Source: a virus
Direction: 5' to 3' (one strand)
Virus record (IMG/VR): IMGVR_UViG_3300028025_001855
Location: 1-25,891 of that record
Length of the DNA: 25,891 nt
Shown here: positions 9,143 through 17,201 of the stretch, one piece after another
Layout of the letters: each line of letters starts with the position of its first letter
Numbering within the stretch: position 1 is the first letter of the stretch
Made by a program: the position numbers and the translations under genes
Notes under the pieces: generated by a model
Seen by the model: only the letters and a program-made list of their open reading frames with translations
Told to the model about the DNA's origin: nothing
Database searches by the model: none

Positions 9143-9484
9143 ATGTCATTTTTCCCTGAAGGTTGGTCACAAGGCACTAATGCCTACACACCTGAAAACA
9201 AGTTTGGTCAAGCTGGTATGTTTGACAAGCCTAATGCTCAACAACAAGGTAACTTTGGTGGCTTTGGCGACAAGATTTCAGCTCTAGTGTCTATGCTACG
9301 TGGTGGTGATAAGAATTTATCTGGTGGCGATATGTCAATGCCTGAATCAAACACTATGCCACAAATGACACCAATGCAACAACAGTCTATTGGCCCTAAC
9401 ATGGGTCAAGTAAACAATCCAAACACGATGAGTCCTAACGGTCAAATCATGCCTAATTGGAATAGAACGTATGGCGGCTATTAA
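9143..9484 (+). CDS. Hypothetical Met/Gln/Asn/Gly-rich protein
   Basis: This 113-residue low-complexity protein is rich in Met, Gln, Asn, Gly and Pro, for example MPQMTPMQQQS near the middle. It has aromatic residues at both ends (FFPEGWSQG at the start, WNRTYGGY at the end). It has a TAAGGA ribosome binding site before ATG 9143. Such composition is common among virion proteins lying between scaffold and portal genes in podoviruses, and it may be a disordered minor head or internal protein. No catalytic motif or membrane segment is present. It overlaps the next reading frame by 14 bases. Confidence 0.7.
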   Translation: MSFFPEGWSQGTNAYTPENKFGQAGMFDKPNAQQQGNFGGFGDKISALVSMLRGGDKNLSGGDMSMPESNTMPQMTPMQQQSIGPNMGQVNNPNTMSPNGQIMPNWNRTYGGY

Positions 9485-9872
9485 TGACATCACAGGCGAT
9501 TCTATACAGACTCGCACGATAACAAAAGAATTTCAAGACAATCACGAAAAGATATTTGGTAAGAAAGAAAAGTCAGGCTCTAAACGCTGGATACAAGACC
9601 CAATTACTTTCAAGCTAATACCTGCTGACGAATACTACGGCCCAAGAGAAAACGCAGGCCCTTACATTCAAGACGATGTTAAACCTTATCAGTCAATGAT
9701 TGATGGTCGCATGATTGAGGGTAAGCGTGACCACAGAGAACACTTAAAGCGTAACAACTGTATTGAGGCAGGTGACATGCCTATCAAGAATCCTGAACGT
9801 CCAAAGGATAACAGCTTGAAAGAGCGATTAATTTACGAAGTAATGGAACGCCACAGAGGTAAGTGGAAATAA
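9471..9872 (+). CDS. Hypothetical charged protein
   Basis: This 133-residue hydrophilic protein is rich in Lys, Arg, Glu, Asp and Pro. Recognisable stretches are FGKKEKSGSKRWIQDPITFKL, a Tyr-Gly-Pro-Arg block, and HREHLKRNNCIEAGDMP, which resembles a conserved segment in small phage head proteins next to scaffolds. The ATG at 9471 overlaps the preceding gene's last 14 bases, so translation is likely coupled. Internal ATGs near 9696 or 9711 would give a much shorter protein and are less likely. I cannot assign a function. Its placement immediately upstream of the capsid block suggests an assembly or virion role. Confidence 0.7.
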   Translation: MAAINDITGDSIQTRTITKEFQDNHEKIFGKKEKSGSKRWIQDPITFKLIPADEYYGPRENAGPYIQDDVKPYQSMIDGRMIEGKRDHREHLKRNNCIEAGDMPIKNPERPKDNSLKERLIYEVMERHRGKWK

Positions 9873-9890
9873 CTTAACAAGGAGCAACAA

Positions 9891-10256
9891 ATGGCATTAG
9901 TAAAAACATTAACAGGTTCAGGTAACGCTGGCCTATCAGCACAAGCAATCGTAGGCTTTGTATCTTTGGCGCAAACTGCATCAGCAGCAGCTCAAGGTGG
10001 TCAAACTCTACCAACATCAATCGTTGAATACACAACCTCAACTGCTAACTATGGCCCAACATTACCATCAGATGCAGCGCCAGGTGATACATACACAGTA
10101 TTTAACAACACAGCTAACACAATTAAAGTTTGGCCTGCTTCAGGTTACAAATTAAACGGTGGCACAGCAGATGCAGCACTTTCATTGACAACATTGAAAG
10201 TTGCAACATTCACTTCACTAGGCAATGGCAATTGGGCTTACGTATTAACAGCTTAA
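9891..10256 (+). CDS. Small beta-rich virion protein, possible head decoration
   Basis: This 121-residue protein is preceded by a good AAGGAG site. The sequence is Ala/Thr/Gly-rich with many short hydrophobic strands. The second half (GDTYTVFNNTANTIKVWPASGYKLNGG, then LTTLKVATFTSLGNGNWAYVLTA) is a beta-module that I also know as a repeat unit inside phage tail and capsid-fibre proteins. Here it stands alone, just before the scaffold gene. A decoration, head-fibre or other exterior virion role is plausible from this position and fold type. No enzymatic residues are seen. Confidence 0.7.
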   Translation: MALVKTLTGSGNAGLSAQAIVGFVSLAQTASAAAQGGQTLPTSIVEYTTSTANYGPTLPSDAAPGDTYTVFNNTANTIKVWPASGYKLNGGTADAALSLTTLKVATFTSLGNGNWAYVLTA

Positions 10257-10287
10257 TGTAAAATATATTTGACACAAGGAAAGCAAA

Positions 10288-11310
10288 ATGGAAAACCAGA
10301 CTACTCTGGATGAACCAATTAGCCTTCGAGATACAATCGAAAATGCTATTGAATCAACAGAACCAGAAGTAACACAAGAATCGACCTCAACAGAAGCTGT
10401 AGAAAGCGTTAAAAGCGAACGACCTAGGGATACATCAGGAAAGTTTGCAAAAACGTCACAGCAGAGCGAGGCAAGCGTTACAGAGGCATCTGATGATAAT
10501 TATGAGCAAGAAGAAGTAAAAGTTGAAGCAAAACCTCGTCCTAGTTCATGGAAAAAGGATTATGAGGAACATTGGGGCAAATTAGACCCTACTTTGCAGG
10601 ATTATATTCAGCAACGTGAAGCTGATTATGCAAAAGGTGTGTCAACTTACAAAAACCAATGGGATATGGCAGCTCCAATCGTTGAAGCTATCCGTCCTTT
10701 TGAACCATTATTAAGGCAATATGGTGTAGCACCACAACAATGGGTTACACAATTAGGTAATGCTCATGCTCAATTAGTAGCAGGAACACCTGAACAGAAG
10801 TTAAATGTGTTTCAACAATTAGCTAATGACTACGGTATTAATCTAGGTGCTATTACAGGCCAAACAGGTTATGACCCACAATTCTCGTCAATAGCGCAAG
10901 AGTTGAATCAAATAAAGAATCAATGGGGTCAATTCCAGCAACAACAAGAAATGCAGGAACAGACTCAATTGCAGAATGAGATTGCATCTTTCAAAGATGA
11001 CAAGCCTTATTTTGACGAAGTGCGTGAAACCATGGCTGGATTACTCCAAAGCGGAATGGCAAACGACCTTCAATCAGCTTATGACAAAGCTATCCGATTA
11101 AACGATGACGTATTTCAGAAAGTAAATGCAACACATGCACAGAAATCTGAAGCGGCTCAACGAGAAAAGGTAGCCCAAGCCAAAGCAAAGGTACTCTCAC
11201 CAAAATCAACAACGCCTACAGCGTCAGCGACCAATGGTGGTAAGACCGCAAGTTCTGCTAGAGAAGCAATCATGGCTGCCATGGAAGCACATTCTAGCGG
11301 TTTAATCTGA
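10288..11310 (+). CDS. Capsid scaffolding protein
   Basis: This 340-residue protein is very acidic in its first 90 residues and Gln/Glu-rich and predicted helical throughout. A PSSWKKDYEEHWGKLDP motif near residues 85-105, then IQQREADYAKG, is a block I recognise from podovirus scaffold proteins. The C-terminus becomes basic and Ala-rich, as expected for a scaffold segment that binds the inner coat surface. The gene sits immediately upstream of the major capsid protein, the usual arrangement. A TTGACA string lies upstream, but no matching -10 follows, so I do not call a promoter. The ribosome binding site is AAGGA. Confidence 0.88.
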   Translation: MENQTTLDEPISLRDTIENAIESTEPEVTQESTSTEAVESVKSERPRDTSGKFAKTSQQSEASVTEASDDNYEQEEVKVEAKPRPSSWKKDYEEHWGKLDPTLQDYIQQREADYAKGVSTYKNQWDMAAPIVEAIRPFEPLLRQYGVAPQQWVTQLGNAHAQLVAGTPEQKLNVFQQLANDYGINLGAITGQTGYDPQFSSIAQELNQIKNQWGQFQQQQEMQEQTQLQNEIASFKDDKPYFDEVRETMAGLLQSGMANDLQSAYDKAIRLNDDVFQKVNATHAQKSEAAQREKVAQAKAKVLSPKSTTPTASATNGGKTASSAREAIMAAMEAHSSGLI

Positions 11311-11331
11311 CAATAAATAAGGAGTGACATT

Positions 11332-12327
11332 ATGGCATTTGCCAATTCAACCGTGTCAGACATTATTGCAACTACCATTCAAAGTCGTAGTGGCAAATTG
11401 GCTGACAACGTAACACTAAACAATGCGGTTCTAGACCGTTTACGCAAACGTGGTAACGTACGCCCATTCTCTGGCGGTAACGTGATTTTAGAAGAAATCA
11501 TGTACAACGATACTAACACTAACAACACTAACTCATACAGCGGTTACGAAACTTTGAACATTGCGCCTAACAGCCCAATTTCAGCAGCTCAATTCCCTAT
11601 CGCTCAATATGCGTCAGCAGTTACAATCTCTGGCCTTGAAATGTTGCAAAACAGTTCAAAAGAAGCAATCATCGACTTGTTAGAAGGTCGTGTTCAAGTT
11701 GCTGAAGGTCAATTGCTTAACCGTATCCAAACAGACATCTATGGTAACGGTACAGGTAACGGTGGTAAGAACTTGACAGGTTTGGCTGCTGCTGTAGCTG
11801 ATAGCCCATCAACAGGTACTTATGGTGGTATTAACCGTGCTACATGGTCTTTCTGGCGTAACCAAGCTTTCTCTGGCGTAACTAACGGTGGTGCTGCTGT
11901 TTCTGCTGCTAACATTCAATCTTACATGACACAATTGGCTATCAAGCTAGTTCGTGGTAATGACAAGGCTGACTTGATTGTTGCTGATAACAACTACTAC
12001 TCATTGTATGTAAACTCATTGCAAGCTATCCAACGTGTAACTTCTGCTGAAGAAGGCGCTGCTGGTTTCGCTTCATTGAAATTCTATGGTGGCGGTACAT
12101 CTGCTGACGTAGTATTAGGTGGCGGTATTGGTTCGCAAGCAACTGCAAACCACATGTGGTTCTTGAATACAAACTACATTTACTTCCGTCCACACGCAGA
12201 CCGCAACTTTGCTCCTATCGGTGGCGAACGTCAATCTGTAAACCAAGACGCTGTAGTGAAATTGATTGGCTGGGCTGGTAACATGACAAGCTCTGGTCCT
12301 CAATTCTCTGGCGTTCTAACTGCTTAA
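11332..12327 (+). CDS. Major capsid protein (HK97 fold)
   Basis: This 331-residue protein has the size and composition of a coat protein: rich in Asn, Ala, Gly and Thr, with strongly biased codon use and a near-ideal AAGGAG site. Family-like stretches are the N-terminal arm (MAFANSTVSDIIATTIQSRS), the E-loop-like region GNVILEEIMYNDTNT, helices in ALIDLLE-type sequence around 105-135, and P-domain segments ending MWFLNTNYIYFRPH and FAPIGGERQSVNQDAVVKLIGWAGN. It follows the scaffold gene and precedes connector genes. No processing protease gene is seen nearby, so maturation cleavage by a separate protease is not indicated. Confidence 0.93.
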   Translation: MAFANSTVSDIIATTIQSRSGKLADNVTLNNAVLDRLRKRGNVRPFSGGNVILEEIMYNDTNTNNTNSYSGYETLNIAPNSPISAAQFPIAQYASAVTISGLEMLQNSSKEAIIDLLEGRVQVAEGQLLNRIQTDIYGNGTGNGGKNLTGLAAAVADSPSTGTYGGINRATWSFWRNQAFSGVTNGGAAVSAANIQSYMTQLAIKLVRGNDKADLIVADNNYYSLYVNSLQAIQRVTSAEEGAAGFASLKFYGGGTSADVVLGGGIGSQATANHMWFLNTNYIYFRPHADRNFAPIGGERQSVNQDAVVKLIGWAGNMTSSGPQFSGVLTA

Positions 12328-12338
12328 GGAGATATAAC

Positions 12339-12638
12339 ATGGCATATTCAGTAACCCCTATCTCTGGCGTAGACCTTACTTCTGCAACATCAACTAACCT
12401 AGCTCAAGACGGCTCAACATTAATCCCTACATTTGGTCCATTGGGTAATGAAGTGTTTGGTTCAGACGGCTTGCGTTATGTTTTTGCTAAAGCTGGTAAT
12501 GCGTTTACTGCTAGTGAAACATCTTGCTCAATCAACACTACTACATTTGTAGCGACTTCAACAGGTGGCGCTTATATCGCTCCATCTACAGCGCTTGCTT
12601 CAGGTGAGTACGGTTGGTTCGGTAAAGCTTCAGTTTAA
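12339..12638 (+). CDS. Small capsid-associated protein, unknown family
   Basis: This 99-residue protein begins 11 bases after the capsid gene behind TAAGGAGATATAAC, a ribosome binding site very like that of T7 gene 10, so high expression is expected. The sequence is Ser/Thr/Gly/Ala-rich and beta-like (TLIPTFGPLGNEVFGSDGLRYVFAKAG). It ends EYGWFGKASV and has no membrane or catalytic motifs. Strong translation, co-transcription with the coat gene and location just before a terminator-like hairpin suggest a stoichiometric virion component such as a decoration protein. The family itself is not recognised. Confidence 0.75.
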   Translation: MAYSVTPISGVDLTSATSTNLAQDGSTLIPTFGPLGNEVFGSDGLRYVFAKAGNAFTASETSCSINTTTFVATSTGGAYIAPSTALASGEYGWFGKASV

Positions 12639-12649
12639 TCTGATTGATT

Positions 12650-12671
12650 CTCACCTCTTTCGGGAGGTGGG
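12650..12671 (+). terminator. Hairpin after capsid genes, likely (partial) terminator
   Basis: The arms CTCACCTC (12650-12657) and GAGGTGGG (12664-12671) can pair with one wobble around the loop TTTCGG. The stem is followed by TTTCTAGG and later TTTTC rather than a clean U-run. It lies 12 bases after the stop of the small capsid-associated gene. It could partially terminate or stabilise the abundant capsid mRNA while allowing read-through into connector genes. Confidence 0.6.
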
Positions 12672-12709
12672 TTTCTAGGTAGTTTTCATTCCGAGAGCTA
12701 TCTACAAAC
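12671..12709 (+). other. Second hairpin in capsid/connector intergenic region
   Basis: The arms GTTTCTAGGTAG (12671-12682) and CTATCTACAAAC (12698-12709) pair at 11 of 12 positions (one G-U, one C-C mismatch) around a 15-base loop. It abuts the terminator-like hairpin before it, and a third small dyad, CCAAA/TTTGG at 12711-12724, overlaps the next ribosome binding site. The array may tune termination, RNA processing or translation of the following gene. Confidence 0.55.
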
Positions 12710-12732
12710 CCCAAACCACTTTGGAGATTCTA

Positions 12733-13326
12733 ATGTATCAAACTGATTTAAATAACCCAGATTCACGATTAAACGTGAAGTTTTATCAACGTGCAATTAA
12801 CAACGAGTTCAAAAGCGCTTTAGAAGGCCGTCCTATTATGGAGATGCGTGACTTCATCTTGATTGAAGTGCCAGGCGATAACTTAACTGTAATTGACACA
12901 TTTGCTGTTGATGAACACAAACAACGCTTCCCTACACAATGGGCAAGATACCAAAATGAAAAGACTGATGGCGATATTGAAGGTACGTTACTTAATGATT
13001 GGCCTGTCTTAAATGCAGCGATTGCTGCTGAATTAAAACACTTCAAATTTTACACAGTAGAACAGGTAGCGGCAGCTTCTGATGCTCAATTAAATACATT
13101 GGGTATGGCAGCAGGTATGTCACCTCTTGCTCTACGTGACAAAGCAAAGGCTTACTTGGGAAGCGCAAAAGACACAGCATTGGTACAACAACAAGCTGAT
13201 GAATTATCTAAACGAGATGAAATTATTGCTCGTATGGAATTGCAAATTGCCGAGTTAGCTCAACAAGCAAACAAACCCAAAGCCGTGCCTAAAAAGGCAC
13301 AGGCAGAGCAAACTGTAGAGGAATAA
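12733..13326 (+). CDS. Conserved-type post-capsid protein with C-terminal coiled coil
   Basis: This protein has 197 residues when started at ATG 12733, which has GGAG seven bases upstream (12723-12726). A longer frame from TTG 12721 would consume that ribosome binding site and is rejected. The N-terminal part contains PIMEMRDFILIEVPGDNLTVID and RFPTQWARYQN. The middle has a helix-turn-helix-like segment VEQVAAASDAQLNTLGMA that resembles small HhH/SAP-like folds. The C-terminal 50 residues are a Lys/Gln/Glu coiled coil. I know similar proteins immediately after coat genes in environmental podoviruses, but the function is not established; a head-completion or internal role is possible. Confidence 0.8.
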   Translation: MYQTDLNNPDSRLNVKFYQRAINNEFKSALEGRPIMEMRDFILIEVPGDNLTVIDTFAVDEHKQRFPTQWARYQNEKTDGDIEGTLLNDWPVLNAAIAAELKHFKFYTVEQVAAASDAQLNTLGMAAGMSPLALRDKAKAYLGSAKDTALVQQQADELSKRDEIIARMELQIAELAQQANKPKAVPKKAQAEQTVEE

Positions 13327-13327
13327 T

Positions 13328-14245
13328 ATGGCAACAACTCTCTTGCAATTAGTGCAACAAGCGTCAGCAGAAATGGGCTTGGCTATCCCTAATACGGTAG
13401 TCGGTAACGTAGCAACTGACGTACAGCAAATGTATTATTTAATTAATGCAGCAGGTAACGAACTTGCGAGAGAGTATCCATGGGAAGCTCTAAACGTAGA
13501 GTATGATTGGTACTCACAATACGTGCAATCTGATGGTGCTATTCTTGAAGGCACATCTGTAATCACAGGTGTTGATTCAGCAGCAGTCGCATTTCTTAAC
13601 GCTAATGGCGCATCTAACTTTCAGGTGCAAGGTTTAGGCGTTATTCAAAGCACACAGGTAGTATCCGCAGTAGGTACAACAGTTACCATTAATAGTGCAG
13701 CAACAGGTGACGGCAACGGTGAATATACCTTTGGTCAAGTCATGTATAGCTTGCCATCAGGCTTTGACCGTATTACAGACCGCACACAATACGACAAGTC
13801 TAAACGCTGGGAAATGTTAGGCCCTGAAACTCCACAACAATGGCAATGGCTCAAGTCTAGCTATATCTCAACAGGCCCTCGTATCCGTTGGCGCATTATG
13901 GGTCAAAAGTTTCAGATTTGGCCTTTAACATCTACAAATGAATATTTAAGTTTTGAATATATCTCTGCTAATTGGGCAGACTCGGCAGCAGGTGTAGGCC
14001 AACCTCAATTCCTAGCTGATACTGACACATGTATATTCCCTAATCGCTTAATTGTGTTAGCATTGAAAAAGAAATACTTTGAAATTAAAGGCTTTGATAC
14101 ATCAGCCTTCCAACGTGATTATGATATGCAACTTAACATTGCTAAAGCTAACGATGCAGGTTCACCAACACTATCACTCGCACCAAGAACAGCCAATGTG
14201 TTAATTGGTTGGGAGAACATTCCAGACGCTAACTACGGAGCATAA
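13328..14245 (+). CDS. Head-tail adaptor (tail tubular A / P22 gp4-like)
   Basis: This 305-residue protein opens with a helix TTLLQLVQQASAEMGL and then VQQMYYLINAAGNELAREYPWEAL, a pattern typical of podovirus adaptor proteins that bind below the portal ring. A beta domain follows (about residues 60-140). A segment DRITDRTQYDKSKRWEMLGPETPQQWQWLKS near 155-185 and a C-terminal helix complete it. The Trp-rich middle block is characteristic of this family in my experience. Its place between the post-capsid gene and the gp10-like protein matches P22/T7-type tail order. Confidence 0.78.
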   Translation: MATTLLQLVQQASAEMGLAIPNTVVGNVATDVQQMYYLINAAGNELAREYPWEALNVEYDWYSQYVQSDGAILEGTSVITGVDSAAVAFLNANGASNFQVQGLGVIQSTQVVSAVGTTVTINSAATGDGNGEYTFGQVMYSLPSGFDRITDRTQYDKSKRWEMLGPETPQQWQWLKSSYISTGPRIRWRIMGQKFQIWPLTSTNEYLSFEYISANWADSAAGVGQPQFLADTDTCIFPNRLIVLALKKKYFEIKGFDTSAFQRDYDMQLNIAKANDAGSPTLSLAPRTANVLIGWENIPDANYGA

Positions 14246-14247
14246 TC

Positions 14248-15768
14248 ATGGCAAGAGCAAAACGAGCTGTATCACAGCCAGTATCATTGCCAGCGCCAGT
14301 AGGTGGTTGGAACGCAAGAGATTCACTTACAGCAATGGCCCCAAATGAAGCTGTAACACTACAAAATTGGTTTCCTGCAACGACAGAGTGTACATTACGT
14401 GGTGGCTATGTTAATTGGGCTACAGGTATTTCAGGTCAAGTAGAAACTATTATGGCTTACTCTGGTGCAGCTACAGACAAGCTATTTGCAATTGCTGGTA
14501 CTAGAGTATATGACGTAACATCTCAAGGTGCTGTAGGGGCTGCTGTAGTAACAGGCTTAACTAACGCACAATGGGGCTATTGTAACATTGCAACGGCTGG
14601 TGGTAACTTTTTATCAATGGCTAATGGTGTAGATGCACCTCGCAACTATGACGGCACTACATGGACGACTCCTACTATTACAGGGGTTACAGCTTCTACA
14701 TTAAAAGACCCTATTTTATACGCTGAACGTCAATTCTTTATACAAAAAAATACACTTAAAGTATGGTATTTAGGTGTTGATTCTATTGCAGGTGCAGCAA
14801 ATGCTGTAGACATTGCACCATTTATGAATAGAGGCGGTTACATTGTCGCTCACGGCACATGGACGATTGATGCTGGTACAGGCGTTAATGACCACTACGT
14901 TATTATGACCAATCGTGGTCAAGTTATTGTATATCAAGGTATTGACCCTTCAGACCCTAATAATTGGTCTATGGTAGGTGTATGGGATATTGGCGCACCT
15001 ATTGGCGCTAGAGCTTTGTATAAGTACGCTGGTGATATGCTTATTATCTGTCAAGATGGTGTAGTGCCATTGTCAGGCGCTTTACAATCATCACGTGTTC
15101 AACCTCGTGTTGCTATTACAGACAAGATTCAATACGCTATTTCAGAGTCTATTACACAATATGCTGCTAACTTTGGTTGGCAACTTATGTACGTTCCTAC
15201 AATCAATCAACTATGGTTAAACGTGCCTGTTCAACAAGGTGCAAATCAACAACAATATGTAATGAACACTATTACAGGCGCTTGGTGCAACTACACAGGT
15301 TGGCAAGCTAACTGTATGGAAATGTATCATGATGAGCCTTTTATGGGCTTCAATGGCTCTGTAGTAAAGGCTTATACAGGCACTTCTGATGGTGGTAATA
15401 ACATTACTGCTTTTGGCTTACAAGCATTTAACAGCTTTAATAGTGCTGGCTCATTAAAACGCTTTACTATGTCACGCCCTATTTTCCGTACAGATGGTAG
15501 CCCTGCTATTTACGCTGGCATTAACATTGACTTTAACATTGATGATACTGCTGCACCTTTAACATTTGCACCTTCTACCTATGGTACATGGGATTCCTCT
15601 TTATGGGATGCTACATCATGGGGTGGCTCATTAACTGTATTGCAAAATTGGCAAGGTCTAAATGGCGTTGGTTACTATGGCGCACCTATTGTTAAGGTGT
15701 CAGCTCAAAACTTGCAAGTACGTTGGGTAGCAACTGACATTGTAATTGAAGGTGGCGCAATCCTATGA
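14248..15768 (+). CDS. Tail nozzle / packaged DNA stabilisation-type protein (P22 gp10-like)
   Basis: This 506-residue protein begins with a basic N-terminus followed by LPAPVGGWNARDSLTAMAPNEAVTLQNWFPAT. That motif (GGWN-x-R-D-x-x-x-x-M-x-x-x-E-A) is a hallmark of the gp10-like/tail tubular B-type proteins that form the tail nozzle and seal packaged DNA. The rest consists of short repeated beta units consistent with a propeller (for example KLFAIAGTRVYDVT, GNFLSMANGVDAPRNYDGTTW). It overlaps the next gene by four bases (ATGA). Neighbouring adaptor and ejection genes support a short-tail role. Confidence 0.82.
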   Translation: MARAKRAVSQPVSLPAPVGGWNARDSLTAMAPNEAVTLQNWFPATTECTLRGGYVNWATGISGQVETIMAYSGAATDKLFAIAGTRVYDVTSQGAVGAAVVTGLTNAQWGYCNIATAGGNFLSMANGVDAPRNYDGTTWTTPTITGVTASTLKDPILYAERQFFIQKNTLKVWYLGVDSIAGAANAVDIAPFMNRGGYIVAHGTWTIDAGTGVNDHYVIMTNRGQVIVYQGIDPSDPNNWSMVGVWDIGAPIGARALYKYAGDMLIICQDGVVPLSGALQSSRVQPRVAITDKIQYAISESITQYAANFGWQLMYVPTINQLWLNVPVQQGANQQQYVMNTITGAWCNYTGWQANCMEMYHDEPFMGFNGSVVKAYTGTSDGGNNITAFGLQAFNSFNSAGSLKRFTMSRPIFRTDGSPAIYAGINIDFNIDDTAAPLTFAPSTYGTWDSSLWDATSWGGSLTVLQNWQGLNGVGYYGAPIVKVSAQNLQVRWVATDIVIEGGAIL

Positions 15769-16160
15769 TTGTTACAGGCGAACATGTTGCTCGCTGGGTT
15801 ATGGAAAAAGTCGGTGCTTTTACTGAAGGCATGACTGCTCTTGGATGGGAGGTAGACGGTGTTATTGTCGCTGGTACGGCATTTGAGAATTACAACGGTA
15901 ACAATATGTTTGGTCATCAACGCATTGATTCACCGCCTACGAGAGAATATTGGTTTGCAGTAGCTAACTATATTTTTAATCAAGTTAAGGTTAAACGCTT
16001 TACCGCTACCGTTGAAGCTGACAACCTAAAAGCAATAAGACTCAATCATAAGATTGGTTTTGTAATAGAAACAACTTTAAAAGATGCAGGTCGTAACGGT
16101 GACTTGTTAATAATGACATTGTGGCCTGAAAACTGCAAAATGCTTAATTGGAATAGATAA
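15765..16160 (+). CDS. GNAT-fold acetyltransferase-like protein in tail operon
   Basis: This 131-residue protein shows the C-terminal half of the GNAT fold clearly: residues 83-99 (VEADNLKAIRLNHKIGF) followed by ET-x-x-K-D-A-x-x-x-G-D-L-L-I-M. This is the alpha4/beta6 region that closes the acetyl-CoA site. The usual R/Q-x-x-G-x-G/A pyrophosphate loop is not obvious in the middle section, which may mean weak or altered catalysis. Such GNAT proteins occur between tail and ejection genes in several podovirus lineages, and the target is unknown. ATGA overlap with the tail gene implies coupled late expression. Confidence 0.8.
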   Translation: MIVTGEHVARWVMEKVGAFTEGMTALGWEVDGVIVAGTAFENYNGNNMFGHQRIDSPPTREYWFAVANYIFNQVKVKRFTATVEADNLKAIRLNHKIGFVIETTLKDAGRNGDLLIMTLWPENCKMLNWNR

Positions 16161-16171
16161 AGGAATTAAAT

Positions 16172-17200
16172 ATGGGTAAAGCCTCTGCACCTCCAGCACC
16201 AGACTATACAGGCGCTGCTACAGCTACTGCTGCTGGTAATTTAGAAGCCGCAAGAGCAACTGCTGCTGCAAACCGTACTAATCAAGTAACACCTTATGGT
16301 AACTTAACTTACACGGCTAATCCTGGCACAGACCCGTATGGCAATACTTTATATACTGCCACACAAACATTAGCTCCTGAACAGCAAGCTATTCTTGATA
16401 AAACAACTCAACTAAATGCTGGGTTAATGGATACGGCTAACACAGGCTTGCAATATGCTAACCAAGTGTTAAGTCAGCCTGGTGTTGATATGTCTACATT
16501 GCCTTCTTATGGCATCGACCCTGGTCAATCATACTCTGACGCTATTATGGCTCGCCTAGCCCCACAAATTGCTCAAGAACAGCAATCATCTGATACTCGC
16601 TTGGCTAATCAAGGTATTGCGGCAGGAACAGAGGCTTACGAAAATGCTAAACGTCAATTAGCTATGAGTCAAAATGACCGTCAATTGGCTGCTATTACAG
16701 GTGGCATGGGCATGGGTCTTAATGCTAACCAACAAGCGTTTAATCAACAAGCCTACAATCAAATGCAACCTATTAACGTCATTAATGCGTTACGTACAGG
16801 CTCTCAAGTGCAAAACCCAAATTTTGCTCCAACACCTCAACAAGCTAACGTAGGTGGTGCTGATATTCTTGGTGCAACACAAGCAGGTTACAACGCTCAA
16901 TTGGGGGCTACTAATGCACAAAATCAAGCATCTGGTAACTTTATGGGTGGATTAATGAATTTGGGTGGCATGGCAGCTTTTGGCAAATCTGATGAGCGTT
17001 TAAAAGAAAATATTAAAAAGATTGGAACATTGGATAATGGTCTTAATCTTTATTCATACAATTACAAAGATGGCTATGATTTACCAGAAGGCAGACAAAT
17101 TGGTGTTATGGCTCAAGAAGTTGAAAAAGTCATTCCTGAAGCTGTTGTTATGGAAGCAGATGGATTTAGAGCTGTTAATTACGCATTGTTAGGGGTGTAA
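16172..17200 (+). CDS. Internal/ejection-type virion protein with C-terminal S74 domain
   Basis: This protein has 342 residues. The first part (GKASAPPAPDYTGAATATAAGNLEAARA, then TPYGNLTYT) and an Ala/Gln/Asn-rich helical middle match DNA-transfer or tail-needle region proteins of environmental podoviruses. Residues 273-342 form a peptidase S74-type intramolecular chaperone domain: SDERLKENIKKIG, then GRQIGVMAQEVEKVIPEAV and a terminal GFRAVNYALL. In this family the chain is cut just before the Ser of S-D-x-x-L-K, using that Ser (273) and the Lys (278). The domain normally trimerises fibres and spikes, so finding it here hints that this protein may be a trimeric needle or spike. An AAAGGA site precedes ATG 16172. 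Confidence 0.82.
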   Translation: MGKASAPPAPDYTGAATATAAGNLEAARATAAANRTNQVTPYGNLTYTANPGTDPYGNTLYTATQTLAPEQQAILDKTTQLNAGLMDTANTGLQYANQVLSQPGVDMSTLPSYGIDPGQSYSDAIMARLAPQIAQEQQSSDTRLANQGIAAGTEAYENAKRQLAMSQNDRQLAAITGGMGMGLNANQQAFNQQAYNQMQPINVINALRTGSQVQNPNFAPTPQQANVGGADILGATQAGYNAQLGATNAQNQASGNFMGGLMNLGGMAAFGKSDERLKENIKKIGTLDNGLNLYSYNYKDGYDLPEGRQIGVMAQEVEKVIPEAVVMEADGFRAVNYALLGV

Positions 17201-17201
17201 T

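Noticed and set aside
10269-10275. TTGACA before the scaffold gene as a promoter
   Set aside because: No -10 element at 16-18 bases; the position runs into the start of the coding sequence.
12721-12732. TTG at 12721 as start of the post-capsid gene
   Set aside because: It would place the GGAG ribosome binding site inside the gene; ATG 12733 has ideal spacing to it.
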